Assembly: GCF_028728205.1 (NCBI RefSeq)
Contig: NZ_JAQYUU010000001.1
Location: 1,353,318-1,417,317, forward strand
Source of the DNA: Clostridium sp. 'White wine YQ'
Lineage (GTDB): Bacteria; Bacillota; Clostridia; Clostridiales; Clostridiaceae
DNA: 64,000 bases
Direction of reading: 5' to 3'
The position numbers and the translations under genes were made by a program. Positions 1 to 9,458 of the stretch are shown here, one piece after another. A model generated the notes under the pieces. It saw only the letters and a list, made by a program, of their open reading frames with translations. It ran no database searches and was not told where the DNA came from. Numbering within the stretch: position 1 is the stretch's first letter; every line of letters starts with the position of its first letter.

Positions 1-486
1 TTTATCGCACCCATCATAAGCCTCAAAAATATGTTTTTTATAACTATCTTTTACATATTTACTATGCTCTAATGAGGTATGCTCAGTAATTACTAATGGG
101 ATATTATATTTTTTTGAAATATAATTTGCTGCTATCCCTCCCCAAAAACATGAGTGAGCATGAATTATATCTACTTTGCCCTGCTCCTTTAGGATTCTAT
201 TAAAAAGCTTATCCATTCTTTTGTTAAATGATTTAAACATAATTGGATTCTTAGGAAAATAGTTATAATCTTTATATCTATATGTTGTTAGTCCAAATTC
301 TTCTTTTAAGGTTATTCCTCTTTTTTCATTAGTTTTACCTATCATTGTAATAGGCCAAATTTCATTGTATGCAACTGTTACCTTAATCCCTGATTCTTTT
401 AGGGCTTTAAATTGTTCAATAAAAAAAGTTCCATGGACCTTCTTTCTCTCTGATGAGTACCATGATGGTATAACTAAAACATGCAT
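1..486 (-). CDS. GT4-type glycosyltransferase, N-terminal part (cut by window edge)
   Basis: The 162 codons in view start at an ATG and run off the left edge without a stop. The product begins MHVLVIPSWY and contains HAHSCFWGG and ITEHTS. These resemble the N-terminal acceptor-binding Rossmann domain of GT-B fold family 4 glycosyltransferases, which move a sugar from a nucleotide donor to a lipid- or sugar-linked acceptor on the cytoplasmic side of the membrane. The C-terminal donor-binding domain lies outside the window. The gene starts 3 bases after the stop of another GT4 gene and ends a TPR-TagA-MurJ-GT4 series, so a role in surface polysaccharide assembly is inferred. The sugar specificity cannot be read from the sequence. 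Confidence 0.8.
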   Translation of the reverse strand, partial: MHVLVIPSWYSSERKKVHGTFFIEQFKALKESGIKVTVAYNEIWPITMIGKTNEKRGITLKEEFGLTTYRYKDYNYFPKNPIMFKSFNKRMDKLFNRILKEQGKVDIIHAHSCFWGGIAANYISKKYNIPLVITEHTSLEHSKYVKDSYKKHIFEAYDGCDK

Positions 487-489
487 ATA

Positions 490-1764
490 TTAATCTTCTC
501 CTAGAATTTTATTTAATCTCTTCGCAACTGTTTCCCATTCATAGTTTAAGTCTTCTGATGGATATTCTCCATCATCAATTTTACGAGCCAGCTTAACAAT
601 TGCTTCTTTTATAATTTCTTTTTCATTATTAACACCTATGCACTTATAATGGTTTTCTACCAATGGAATTATAGGGTCTTTATCATCCCCGTATATATTT
701 AAAATCCATGCATATGTTCCAAAATAATCGTATATCTTTCCTGGAATCTGCTTAGAATTTTTATTTCCGAATAATAACAATACATCGCTATTAAGCATAT
801 ATTTAAGAGCTTCATTATAAGGTATTCTTCCAGATACTTTTACAATTTCTTCTGAAATCAAATCATCTTTCACCCTATCATCATCTATGTTTCCGAAAAA
901 TAAAATATTAAGCCTATTATATACATCAACATTTTCATCTTTAAGTTCTTTTATAGCGTTAATAAACGGATTAACATCTCTTAATCTAGTAAAAATTTCA
1001 CCTGCATATACTATATTTATTTTATTTTTATCAATTAATCTTGGTACTTCCTCTTTTTTAAGCTTATCATAGATTTCTTTATCATATCCCCTATTAAGTA
1101 CATGACACTTGTCAGGATTTAAATTATAAGTACTAATATAATCTTCCATATTTTCTTTAGTTACAAAAATAAGCCTATCTGTATTATTAACCACTTTGTT
1201 CTCTAAATATTTTTCAAAGCTCTTCCTAATTATATTTGCTTTCTCTCTAGTAGAATCTTTCACCCAAGGATCACTCCAATATGTAATCCATGGTATATTT
1301 TTGAATTCCTTTTTAATTAAATAAGCACATAAATGCGATGAAGGTGGCTCATGCATAGAAAAAATTACATCAAAACTATTTTCTTTAAGAAGTTTCTTTC
1401 CATACTTTGATGCTTTCAATGCCCAAATACTATACATATCAGGCACTGCAATCATGTTTTTAATTTTTCTTAAAAATAATCTTCTACCAGTTTTATTACT
1501 AGTATTTGATGCTGTACTACTAGATTTCTTAGGCATTATTTTATTAAAGATTTTCCCTCCATCTATTGCATGAATACTAATTCTACTATCCATCATTGAA
1601 AGAAGATATTCATCATAATATATTGAATTTTTAGGAAAATTCACTGTTAATAAGTGAATTTCATTGCCTTCAATCTTATTTAACTTATTTAAATATTGTA
1701 GTGTTTCTATAGATGCCGAATTATTAATAAGTGGAGAATAGCATGCAATAAATAATATCTTCAT
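490..1764 (-). CDS. GT4-type glycosyltransferase
   Basis: This 424-residue protein begins MKILFIACYSPL and has the two-domain layout of GT-B glycosyltransferases: an N-terminal Rossmann-like acceptor domain, then a linker near VYAGEIF (about residue 255) opening the nucleotide-sugar domain. PGKIYDYFG near residue 340 matches the donor-phosphate region of family 4. No signal peptide is visible, so it is probably cytoplasmic or membrane-associated. Its ATG shares one base with the upstream flippase stop (TAATG), and the flippase's last codons form its AGGAGG ribosome binding site, which indicates translational coupling. It likely adds a sugar to an exopolysaccharide or wall polymer. Donor and acceptor are unknown. 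Confidence 0.82.
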   Translation of the reverse strand: MKILFIACYSPLINNSASIETLQYLNKLNKIEGNEIHLLTVNFPKNSIYYDEYLLSMMDSRISIHAIDGGKIFNKIMPKKSSSTASNTSNKTGRRLFLRKIKNMIAVPDMYSIWALKASKYGKKLLKENSFDVIFSMHEPPSSHLCAYLIKKEFKNIPWITYWSDPWVKDSTREKANIIRKSFEKYLENKVVNNTDRLIFVTKENMEDYISTYNLNPDKCHVLNRGYDKEIYDKLKKEEVPRLIDKNKINIVYAGEIFTRLRDVNPFINAIKELKDENVDVYNRLNILFFGNIDDDRVKDDLISEEIVKVSGRIPYNEALKYMLNSDVLLLFGNKNSKQIPGKIYDYFGTYAWILNIYGDDKDPIIPLVENHYKCIGVNNEKEIIKEAIVKLARKIDDGEYPSEDLNYEWETVAKRLNKILGED

Positions 1765-3293
1765 TATTTCCTCCTAATCTTCTTCAAAAACAATATGCTT
1801 ATTTCGTTAATTTCATTTATTCTTAATATCATGCTGAATACGTAATATATTAACATTCCAATTAATGTTATAGGAATTACTGTTTTAATATTTAAAACAA
1901 CATTAAAGGTATTATTAATAAACATTAGAATAGCTCCCATTACAATAGATGCAAAAAGAATCTTAAACAATTTTATTATAAGTTCTAACATATTAAAATT
2001 ACTTACTACCCTATTTATATTTGATAGTAATAATACTGAAGTAATTATAAGTGCACTAGATGTTGCAATTGAAATACCTATAATTCCAAATATCTTAGAA
2101 AGTACAATATTAAATAAAATATTAGCGATTACTCCTATTACTCCATTAATTGTAGTATCTTTTGTTCTTCCCATTGAAAACAATGTTGAATTTAAGATAT
2201 CCCTAATTCCATAAAATGCAAGCCCTATTAAATATCCTAAAAATGCTAACCTTGTTAAATCTACTGAATGTAAAGTAAATTCATTCCTCATATATATCAT
2301 CTTTATAATGTCTTGATTATATATAATTGCTGCTATAGCAATTGGAATCAATAATAGCATTGTATATATAATGGTTTTTTTAACATACTGTATAAATCCC
2401 TCTTTATCTTCAGAATTTTTACTATTTGCCATTAGAGGAAATGTTACTGTAAGAATAGAAGATGTAATTATAGTGTTTAGAAAAACTATTAATTTTTGTG
2501 AATAATTAAGAGCTGCTACACTTCCTTCTTCTAAATATCCTGCAATTTTAATATCAACCATCATATTTATTGAATTTGCACCTGCTCCTATTATAACTGG
2601 TGCTATTAACAATAGTACCTTTTTGATTCGTTCATCCTTAAATTTAAAATCTGGTTTATAAATATATCCATGTTTTATTAGAGATGGAATCTGTACTAGT
2701 ACCCTTGCAATATTTCCTATAACATTTGCTATTGTTAACCCTATAATGCTGTATCCATTAAAAAACACCAAATATATAATCATTGGAGCATTGAAAAACA
2801 ACCCTAGAATCGATGGGACTATAAAATCTTCATTTACTTGAAGTATAGAACTAAAACAAGCATTTACAGCTAAAAATAGTAAATTTAGCATTGTAATTCT
2901 TGTAAGAAAAATAGTTAGTTCTAATTTTTCACCACTATATCCTGAAGCAAAAAAAGGAACGATTTGCCTTGCAAAAATAAAAGAAACAAGAAATACTCCG
3001 ATTGAAATAACTACTAACAATGTTATTACTTTGTTAGCAAATTCATGCATTTTACTTTTACCATTTTTAATTAATTGTTCACTTAAAACTGGTAAAAAAG
3101 ATGTTGAAATAGCAAGTCCTATTATCATAAATAAGCTTTCAGGAATAGTAACTGCAACTGAATATGCATCGGCATATAAACCAGTACCGAAGCTACTTGC
3201 AATTAACATATCCCTTATAAAGCCTATTCCCCTACTTAGTATAGAAACTGCCATAATGATAAAAGTAGACTTCAATATTTTTCTGCTATTCAT
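1764..3293 (-). CDS. murJ: MurJ/MviN-family lipid-linked flippase
   Basis: The 509-residue product is almost entirely hydrophobic, with about 14 predicted membrane segments and the N-terminal pattern SRGIGFIRDMLIASSFG typical of MurJ/MviN in the MOP superfamily. MurJ flips lipid II, and relatives flip other undecaprenyl-linked intermediates. An upstream in-frame ATG at 3329 would add 12 residues, but the ATG at 3293 is preceded by AAGGTGA at good spacing and overlaps the TagA stop as ATGA, so it is preferred. The setting between a TagA-type transferase and GT4 enzymes suggests export of a specific glycopolymer precursor rather than, or in addition to, lipid II. The symbol refers to the family. 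Confidence 0.85.
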   Translation of the reverse strand: MNSRKILKSTFIIMAVSILSRGIGFIRDMLIASSFGTGLYADAYSVAVTIPESLFMIIGLAISTSFLPVLSEQLIKNGKSKMHEFANKVITLLVVISIGVFLVSFIFARQIVPFFASGYSGEKLELTIFLTRITMLNLLFLAVNACFSSILQVNEDFIVPSILGLFFNAPMIIYLVFFNGYSIIGLTIANVIGNIARVLVQIPSLIKHGYIYKPDFKFKDERIKKVLLLIAPVIIGAGANSINMMVDIKIAGYLEEGSVAALNYSQKLIVFLNTIITSSILTVTFPLMANSKNSEDKEGFIQYVKKTIIYTMLLLIPIAIAAIIYNQDIIKMIYMRNEFTLHSVDLTRLAFLGYLIGLAFYGIRDILNSTLFSMGRTKDTTINGVIGVIANILFNIVLSKIFGIIGISIATSSALIITSVLLLSNINRVVSNFNMLELIIKLFKILFASIVMGAILMFINNTFNVVLNIKTVIPITLIGMLIYYVFSMILRINEINEISILFLKKIRRK

Positions 3294-4012
3294 GAATTCA
3301 CCTTGCCTTTGTTCATAAGAACCATCCAAAGAAATTTAGGTATTGAACCAAGTCTTTTTATTCTCCAAGGCTCTTTCGATACCCTATATAGCCATTCTAA
3401 TCCAAGTTTAATCATCCATTTTGGAGCTCTTTTAGTATTTCCAGCTATAACATCAAAACTGCCACCTACTCCCATATAAATCTTACAAGGTAGCTCATTC
3501 ATATACTTTGCAATAAATTCTTCTTGTTTCGGGCATCCCATTGCAATAAAAATTGCATAAGGATTACCTTTTTTAATATCAGAAATTATATCTTCACAAT
3601 TATATATATCAAAATATCCATTATGTCTACCAGTTATTTTTATTCCTGGAAAACTTAACTGCAAATTATTACAACACTCATTTAAGACTTCTTCTTTAGC
3701 ACCTAATAAATAAATTCCTTTACCGTCTTTCTCACATTTACTGATTATATCATGCATAAGTTCAATTCCTGCTATTTTTTCTTCTACAGGATCCTTAACC
3801 ATTTTAGATGCAATTACTGTTCCAACTCCATCGGGAATTATTAAGGTTGTCTCTTCATGAAAATTTTTATAAAGAAATTCATTTTTTAATCCGTTAAATA
3901 GAACTTCTGGATTACCTGAAATTATGTTAACCTTTGGATAACTATCAATATGCTCTAAAATCTGACTCTTCTTTTTTTTATATATTTTAAATCCTAATAT
4001 TTCTACAAACAT
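3290..4012 (-). CDS. WecG/TagA/CpsF-family glycosyltransferase (GT26)
   Basis: The 240-residue product matches the WecG/TagA/CpsF family in length and motifs: SGNPEVLF, PDGVGTV, the glycine-rich GIYLLGA, FIAMGCPKQEEFI and GVGGSFDVIAG. Family members transfer N-acetylmannosamine (TagA, linkage unit of wall teichoic acid) or related sugars onto undecaprenyl-diphosphate-linked GlcNAc at the inner face of the membrane. The upstream ATG at 4033 lacks a ribosome site, while AGGAG sits 7 bases before the ATG at 4012. It overlaps the flippase gene by 4 bases. TagA proper is possible, but other teichoic acid genes are not in view, so the name is left at family level. Confidence 0.88.
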   Translation of the reverse strand: MFVEILGFKIYKKKKSQILEHIDSYPKVNIISGNPEVLFNGLKNEFLYKNFHEETTLIIPDGVGTVIASKMVKDPVEEKIAGIELMHDIISKCEKDGKGIYLLGAKEEVLNECCNNLQLSFPGIKITGRHNGYFDIYNCEDIISDIKKGNPYAIFIAMGCPKQEEFIAKYMNELPCKIYMGVGGSFDVIAGNTKRAPKWMIKLGLEWLYRVSKEPWRIKRLGSIPKFLWMVLMNKGKVNS

Positions 4013-4074
4013 ATTATTTCTCCTAATTTTCATTCTCTTTACATAATACCATAAAGGATTTTAACTGTGAAATT

Positions 4075-5172
4075 CTATTTATTAGGTAAATTATTAATAT
4101 AATCTTTTAACTGCTTTACTATCTCATCATCTTTATTTATCTTTTCTGCTATTTCCAAATGTAGCTTTGCTTGTTTTAAATCACCTGAATTAATATAAGA
4201 CATTATTAAATTTGTACAAATCTCTACATCTCTTGTTGCTTCAAATGCTTTCCTGAAATATTTAATTGCATTATCATAATCTCCAATTGAGGCTAAGTTA
4301 ATACCCATTTCATTTACAGTTTCAACAATGGCACTATCTAATGCTAAGCTTTCATTTAGATAATAAATTGCTTTTTCAAAATTATTAACTTTTCTATAAC
4401 ATAAAGCAATATAATAAAATAAAGTTGCATCATCACCAAATCTATCAATTAGAGGTATAAGTTTTTTAATTGCTTCTTCTGGTTTATTTTCTATTAAACC
4501 TTTTCCTTCTTCAAAATTAATAATATCTTCGATGTTTTGATATATTTCAATGATTACATCATTTTTTTCTCCACCTAGTTTAAAATACTCCTTGAATGCT
4601 TTATAAGCTTCATTATATTTTGAGTCATCTCTAAATATTAAAGCATCATATAAATATGGCATTGGATTTGTGCTGTTTATTTCTCTATATCTATCAATAT
4701 CTTCCTTAAATATTGTTGCAAATTCTTTATCAGTTTCCCTAATTGACTCTCCTAGTGATAATAGTTTTGTGAATACCTCATCTGAGTAATCAACGTGAGA
4801 TAAACCTCTTAACATTATGTAAGCATCATCTAATTTGTTTTCTTTAACTTTTTCTGCAACTCTACTTTTAATGAATTTAATTGAATCTTTAATATTTAAT
4901 AGTAAGACTTTATAATCATCATTATACTTCAAGTTTTTGTCAGAACCTAATGCAAAACTCATTCCTTCAACAAACTCATATATAGGCAAATTTTTTATTT
5001 TGTTCTCTCGCTCAATATTTTTTGCAAGATAATCCGGACTTATAGGTAAATATAATTCCTCACTTTTTAATTTCACATTAGATATTTCTAATGCATTTAA
5101 AAATCCATTTTTATTAATTTCTAAAAATAGTAATTTTGATAGTTTTTCCTTAAAATAAATATTGTAATTCAA
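4075..5172 (-). CDS. TPR-repeat protein
   Basis: About 365 residues. The C-terminal third carries tetratricopeptide-like helical pairs (for example LFYYIALCYRKVNNFEKAIY, then a repeat with GDYDNAIKYFRKAF), which usually bind other proteins. The N-terminal part is mainly charged helix with no recognised domain, and no signal peptide or membrane segment is seen. The frame opens with two TTG codons, at 5178 and 5172. AAGGAG lies only 2 bases from the first but 8 from the second, so TTG 5172 is chosen. It precedes the TagA-MurJ-GT4 genes by about 60 bases and is probably the first gene of that operon. Its role there is unknown. Confidence 0.75.
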   Translation of the reverse strand: MNYNIYFKEKLSKLLFLEINKNGFLNALEISNVKLKSEELYLPISPDYLAKNIERENKIKNLPIYEFVEGMSFALGSDKNLKYNDDYKVLLLNIKDSIKFIKSRVAEKVKENKLDDAYIMLRGLSHVDYSDEVFTKLLSLGESIRETDKEFATIFKEDIDRYREINSTNPMPYLYDALIFRDDSKYNEAYKAFKEYFKLGGEKNDVIIEIYQNIEDIINFEEGKGLIENKPEEAIKKLIPLIDRFGDDATLFYYIALCYRKVNNFEKAIYYLNESLALDSAIVETVNEMGINLASIGDYDNAIKYFRKAFEATRDVEICTNLIMSYINSGDLKQAKLHLEIAEKINKDDEIVKQLKDYINNLPNK

Positions 5173-5199
5173 ATTCAATTCTCCTTTTCATATAAAATT

Positions 5200-5227
5200 A
5201 AAGCTATCATCTAAGGATGATAGCTTT
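5200..5227 (-). terminator. Rho-independent terminator after pgcA
   Basis: A perfect 12-bp stem (AAAGCTATCATC with its complement) and a 4-base loop lie 10 bases after the pgcA stop. Read on the minus strand it is followed by AATTTTATA, a short T tract. It separates pgcA from the polysaccharide block, although read-through is possible. Confidence 0.75.
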
Positions 5228-5236
5228 AAATACAGA

Positions 5237-6970
5237 TTAGTTTAAATTATCTTCAATAAGCTTTGTTAGAGAAGCTTTAAATTCATTAATCTTATTCTCT
5301 GAATCCTCTATAGAACTACCTTTTACTGCAACATACAACTTCATTTTAGGCTCTGTTCCTGAAGGTCTTACAACAAACCATGATTCATCCTCGAATATAA
5401 ATTTTAATACATTTGATTTAGGTAAATCAATAGTATTCTGAATTTTATTAACTAAATCTTTTTGAATTCCTAATTTATAATCTTCTTTTAAGCTTAATTT
5501 AACTCCATTAAGTTCTTCGAAATCAGTTTCTCTTAATCTTTCGATGCATTTAGCTATCTTTTCTTGCCCTTCTTTTCCGGTAAGTTCAAATGAAACTAAA
5601 GATTCTAAGAAATATCCATACTCTTCATATAATGCTATTAGTGCATCATATAAACTCATTCCTTTTTCTTTATAATATAATGTCATTTCAGCAATAAGCA
5701 TTGCTGCTACAACTGCATCCTTATCTCTTGCATGATTTCCAGCTAAATATCCATAACTTTCTTCAAACCCAAATAAATATTTTTTACTATCATCTTTTTC
5801 AAATTCAGTCATCTTTTCCCCGATGTATTTGAAGCCTGTTAGTACATTAATTAATTCAATATCAAAACTCTTAGTTATGTTTTTAGCTGACTCAGTAGTT
5901 ACTATAGTCTTTATTATTACTCCGTTACCTGGAAGCTCATTTCTTTCCTTTAATGAACTTAGAATATAATGTGTCAATAACATTCCAGTTTGATTTCCTG
6001 TTAAAACTTTATATTCTCCTAAGCTATTTTTAACTACTACACCTATTCTATCACAATCTGGGTCAGTTCCGAATATTATATCTGGCTCTGAGGTTTTTGC
6101 CATTTCTAATGCAAGTTTAAATACTTTTGGATCTTCTGGATTTGGGTATGGTGCAGTTGGGAAATTTCCATCTGGCAATTCCTGTTCTTTAACAACGCTA
6201 ACATTTTCATACCCTAATTCTCTTAGTACTCTTCTTACAGGAATATTTCCTGAACCATGTATCGGCGTATAGATTATTTTTAAATCTTTAGCTTTTTCTT
6301 TTACTAATTCTTTTCTTATAGTTGATTCTTTTACGGCATCAATGTATGCCTTAACAACATCTTCACCTATATAATTAAGAAGCTCTTTCTCTACTGCTTC
6401 CTTCTCATCTATAGTCTTTATTCTATCAAATGACTCTATCTCGTTAACATACTTTAATATATTGGCAGCATCATTATCTGTAACTTGTCCTCCATCAGGT
6501 CCATATACCTTATAACCATTGTATTGCTTTGGATTGTGTGATGCTGTAATAACAATTCCACCTATACATTTTAAGTGTCTCACTGCAAATGATAATACAG
6601 GAGTTGGCTCTAGAGATTCAAATAAAAATACTTTTATCCCATTTCCACATAAAGTTAATGCTGCGGCCTTAGCAAATTCCTTGGACATATTTCTTGAGTC
6701 ATAGGCTATTGCTACTGATGTAGTTCTATCATTATATTCACTATTTATATATTCTGCAAAACCTTGTGTTGCCTTACCTACGGTATATATATTCATTCTA
6801 TTACTTCCGAATCCTATTATACCTCTAAGACCACCAGTTCCGAATTCTAATTCCTTATAGAAGCGATCTTCAATTTCTTTATCATCGCTTATCTCTTTTA
6901 GTTCATTTTTAACTTCTTCTCCAATTATACTAGAGTCTAGCCATTCCCTATACCTTACTTTATAATCCAT
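5237..6970 (-). CDS. pgcA: alpha-phosphoglucomutase / phosphomannomutase
   Basis: The 577-residue enzyme is of the alpha-D-phosphohexomutase superfamily and has the length of Firmicute PgcA. Visible landmarks are TASHNP with the phosphoserine at about residue 144, the magnesium loop GTDPDCDR (Asp 303, 305, 307) and the C-terminal phosphate loop RPSGTEPK. It interconverts glucose 6-phosphate and glucose 1-phosphate, feeding UDP-glucose for glycolipid anchors and wall polymers. The frame extends to 6988, but GGAGGT stands 6 bases before the ATG at 6970. It lies just before the surface-polysaccharide genes on the same strand, which fits a role in precursor supply. Mannose activity cannot be excluded. 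Confidence 0.92.
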   Translation of the reverse strand: MDYKVRYREWLDSSIIGEEVKNELKEISDDKEIEDRFYKELEFGTGGLRGIIGFGSNRMNIYTVGKATQGFAEYINSEYNDRTTSVAIAYDSRNMSKEFAKAAALTLCGNGIKVFLFESLEPTPVLSFAVRHLKCIGGIVITASHNPKQYNGYKVYGPDGGQVTDNDAANILKYVNEIESFDRIKTIDEKEAVEKELLNYIGEDVVKAYIDAVKESTIRKELVKEKAKDLKIIYTPIHGSGNIPVRRVLRELGYENVSVVKEQELPDGNFPTAPYPNPEDPKVFKLALEMAKTSEPDIIFGTDPDCDRIGVVVKNSLGEYKVLTGNQTGMLLTHYILSSLKERNELPGNGVIIKTIVTTESAKNITKSFDIELINVLTGFKYIGEKMTEFEKDDSKKYLFGFEESYGYLAGNHARDKDAVVAAMLIAEMTLYYKEKGMSLYDALIALYEEYGYFLESLVSFELTGKEGQEKIAKCIERLRETDFEELNGVKLSLKEDYKLGIQKDLVNKIQNTIDLPKSNVLKFIFEDESWFVVRPSGTEPKMKLYVAVKGSSIEDSENKINEFKASLTKLIEDNLN

Positions 6971-7045
6971 AAATATACCTCCAATCATCTATTATAATTA
7001 TATACAATTTTTTCATATCTTCAAGTATTTTACCACATATGCAAA

Positions 7046-7086
7046 ATATAAATGCCAATGAATTTTACCTTCATCAGCATTTATAT
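7046..7086 (-). terminator. terminator-like hairpin downstream of the bL25 gene
   Basis: The stem ATATAAATGC/GCATTTATAT is continued, after a CA/CA mismatch, by ATGAA/TTCAT around a 7-base loop. On the minus strand it is followed by a T-rich stretch (TATATTTTGC). It lies about 135 bases past the bL25 stop and before the pgcA ribosome site, so it probably ends the bL25 transcript. Confidence 0.6.
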
Positions 7087-7156
7087 TACAATAATTTCAA
7101 TTTATTCTAAGTTTATATAATTTTATTTATATATAATGCTATAATCATATTACATC

Positions 7157-7201
7157 TCATGTAAACTCTTAGTTGAAACGTCTAAGAGTTCTAAGACATG
7201 A
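7157..7201 (-). other. inverted-repeat structure in the bL25 3' untranslated region
   Basis: ACTCTTAG and CTAAGAGT form an 8-bp stem around a 9-base loop, enclosed by TCATGT and ACATGA with 2- and 6-base internal loops. It starts about 20 bases past the stop of the bL25 gene. There is no T tract, so a simple terminator is unlikely. Function unknown. Confidence 0.4.
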
Positions 7202-7222
7202 AATTCTTCAATGCATTATATA

Positions 7223-7813
7223 TCATTCTCTTTTTTCTCTAATTTCTTCTTCCTTTAACTCCATATCTAAAGATACAGTTTTACGTTCATAGCTTATTGC
7301 TGCAATAACTGTATTAAGATCCTCAAGTATTGATATTTCCTCTCCAACTTCTACATCACTAAGTTTATATACAGAGCCAATTCCACCGTGTGAAATATCA
7401 AAGTATATTGCTTTAGGTAAATTTTCTGGAGTACATTTAACTTTAACGGATTTTTTCTCTTTTTGTACTACTGCTCCCGACTTAGTTACTAAGTCTTCTC
7501 CAGTAAATTGAATAGGTACATAGGAAGAAATTTCATTGTTTCCTTTTAATTCTTCTAAATCAATATGAATTATTTTTCTTGTAACTGGGTCTCTTTGGAC
7601 TTCTTTGATGATTGTTTTATGTGTTTGCCCATTAAAATTAGTTTCTAGAAAACCATGCTCACCATGTTTAAATATCTCTTCATTTAACTCCAATTCTGAT
7701 ACTTCAAACATGAAGTTTTGAATTGCTCTTCCATATACAATTCCAGGTACATTTCCCATCCTTCTTATTTTATTCGCATTATTGTGAAGTTTTTCTCTCT
7801 GTTTAAGTTCCAT
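7223..7813 (-). CDS. rplY: 50S ribosomal protein bL25, long Ctc form
   Basis: The 196-residue protein has the bL25 5S-rRNA-binding domain at the N-terminus (KIRRMGNVPGIVYG, later FLETNF and QRDPVTRKIIHIDL) followed by the beta-rich C-terminal domain of the longer general-stress form Ctc/TL5 (PIQFTGED, VKCTPENLP). It binds 5S rRNA in the large subunit. AGGAGGGA precedes the ATG. The C-terminus is a short acidic and basic tail (KEEEIREKRE). It is a single-gene unit divergent from the decarboxylase gene, with structured sequence downstream. In Bacillus ctc is stress-induced by sigma B. No such promoter was identified here. Confidence 0.93.
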   Translation of the reverse strand: MELKQREKLHNNANKIRRMGNVPGIVYGRAIQNFMFEVSELELNEEIFKHGEHGFLETNFNGQTHKTIIKEVQRDPVTRKIIHIDLEELKGNNEISSYVPIQFTGEDLVTKSGAVVQKEKKSVKVKCTPENLPKAIYFDISHGGIGSVYKLSDVEVGEEISILEDLNTVIAAISYERKTVSLDMELKEEEIREKRE

Positions 7814-7880
7814 TTCAATCCCTCCTATTGTGTATTATTACCATTGATAAAATTTTTATACTTTCTTTACAAGCTTTTTA

Positions 7881-7909
7881 TTGAAATGGACATAATAGTC
7901 AAATATAAT
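7881..7909 (+). promoter_or_regulatory. sigma-A-type promoter for the decarboxylase gene
   Basis: TTGAAA (7881-7886), a 17-base spacer and TATAAT (7904-7909) lie 42 bases before the start codon. One mismatch to consensus and ideal spacing. Confidence 0.75.
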
Positions 7910-7950
7910 AATATTGTTTCTAATTTATTTATGTTACGAAGGAGTTTGAT

Positions 7951-9414
7951 ATGTACAGATTAAATCAAGATGAAACCCCACTATTTAATGCCTTAATGGA
8001 ATATGTAAATAATGATACCATTCCATTTCATGTACCAGGCCATAAAAAAGGTGTTGGTATTGAAGATAGTTTTAAAGAATTTATAGGAGAAAATGCTTTT
8101 AAGATAGATGTTACGGTATTTAAACAAGTAGATTCCTTACATCATCCAACTGGTGCTATAAAAAAAGCTCAAGAATTAGCAGCTGATGCTTATGGTTCAG
8201 AAGCGACATTTTTTTCTATTCATGGAACTTCTGGCGCTATACAAGCAATGATTTTATCAGTAGTTGGAGATGGGGATAAAATACTTATACCTAGAAATGT
8301 TCATAAATCAGTTACTTCAGGAATAATTTTAAGTGGTGCAACACCAATTTTTATGACTCCTGAGCTTGATAGAAAACTAGGTGTTGCTCACGGAGTTACC
8401 CCAGAAACTGTTGAAGCTTCATTAAAGGAACATCCTGATGCTAAAGCAGTTCTTATAATTAATCCAACTTACTATGGTGTATCTACTGATATAAAGAAAA
8501 TATGTGAAATAGTACATAGTCATGGGATACCACTAATAGTTGATGAAGCACATGGACCACATTTAAAATTTAATGAAAAACTACCAATGTCTGCTCTTGA
8601 AGCTGGTGCAGATATCTGTGCTCAAAGTACACACAAAATAATTGGTGCACTTACTCAAGGTTCATTACTGCATGTTAACAGTAAATATGTAAGCCCTAAA
8701 AGAGTACATCAAGTATTAAATTTACTTCACACTACTTCCCCATCATATATTTTGATGGCAAGTTTAGATTGTTCAAGAAAACAAATAGCTCTTGAAGGAA
8801 AAGAACTTCTTGATAAAACCATTGAACTTGCAAACTATACAAGAAATGAAGTAAATAAAATTCAAGGCTTATACTGTTTTGGATCAGAAATACTAGGAAA
8901 CCCTGGTATCTTTGCGTTAGATCCAACAAAATTAACTATAAACTGTAGAGAACTTGGGATTACCGGCTATGAACTAGACAGAATTCTTGCAACAAAATAT
9001 CATATACAAGTGGAACTTTCAGATCTTTATAACGTATTAGCTGTTGGTTCTTTTGGAGATACTAAAGAAAATTTAGATGCTTTAATTTCTGCTTTAAGAG
9101 AAATTTCTCATGAGCATATTGAGAAAAATAATATTAAACCTGATTTTCTTGATATTCCTGAAATACCAGAGATGAAAGTTAATCCTAGAGTTGCTTTTAA
9201 TGCAAATAAAAAGAGTTTGCTTATGGAAAATTCTATAGGTGAAATAAGTGGAGAATTCCTTATGGCATATCCACCTGGAATACCAGTTTTATGTCCAGGA
9301 GAAATAATAACACCTGAGATAGTAAATTATGTTAAGGATCTTAAAAGAGCTGGACTTTATGTTCAAGGAACTGAGGATCCTAATGTAGAATATATAAATG
9401 TTTTAATTGATTAA
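7951..9414 (+). CDS. Orn/Lys/Arg decarboxylase (PLP, fold I)
   Basis: The 487-residue protein belongs to the short Orn/Lys/Arg decarboxylase group (Bacillus SpeA/YaaO-like), which lacks the N-terminal wing domain of the E. coli inducible enzymes. It shows HVPGHKKG near the N-terminus, SIHGTSGAIQAM, the PLP-ring aspartate in VDEAHGPH (Asp 198) and the Schiff-base lysine in STHK (Lys 229). It removes the carboxyl group from arginine, lysine or ornithine to start polyamine synthesis. Substrate cannot be settled from sequence. AAGGAG sits 7 bases before the ATG. It is monocistronic, with its own promoter and a terminator shared with the convergent DUF523 gene. Confidence 0.88.
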   Translation: MYRLNQDETPLFNALMEYVNNDTIPFHVPGHKKGVGIEDSFKEFIGENAFKIDVTVFKQVDSLHHPTGAIKKAQELAADAYGSEATFFSIHGTSGAIQAMILSVVGDGDKILIPRNVHKSVTSGIILSGATPIFMTPELDRKLGVAHGVTPETVEASLKEHPDAKAVLIINPTYYGVSTDIKKICEIVHSHGIPLIVDEAHGPHLKFNEKLPMSALEAGADICAQSTHKIIGALTQGSLLHVNSKYVSPKRVHQVLNLLHTTSPSYILMASLDCSRKQIALEGKELLDKTIELANYTRNEVNKIQGLYCFGSEILGNPGIFALDPTKLTINCRELGITGYELDRILATKYHIQVELSDLYNVLAVGSFGDTKENLDALISALREISHEHIEKNNIKPDFLDIPEIPEMKVNPRVAFNANKKSLLMENSIGEISGEFLMAYPPGIPVLCPGEIITPEIVNYVKDLKRAGLYVQGTEDPNVEYINVLID

Positions 9415-9426
9415 TTTAAGAATAAT

Positions 9427-9456
9427 AAAAACTCTTGTCACGTGACAAGAGTTTTT
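9427..9456. terminator. bidirectional terminator
   Basis: A perfect palindrome, ACTCTTGTCACGTGACAAGA and its continuation, is flanked by A-rich sequence on the left and TTTTTT on the right. It sits between the convergent decarboxylase and DUF523 genes and can end both transcripts. Confidence 0.88.
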
Positions 9457-9458
9457 TA

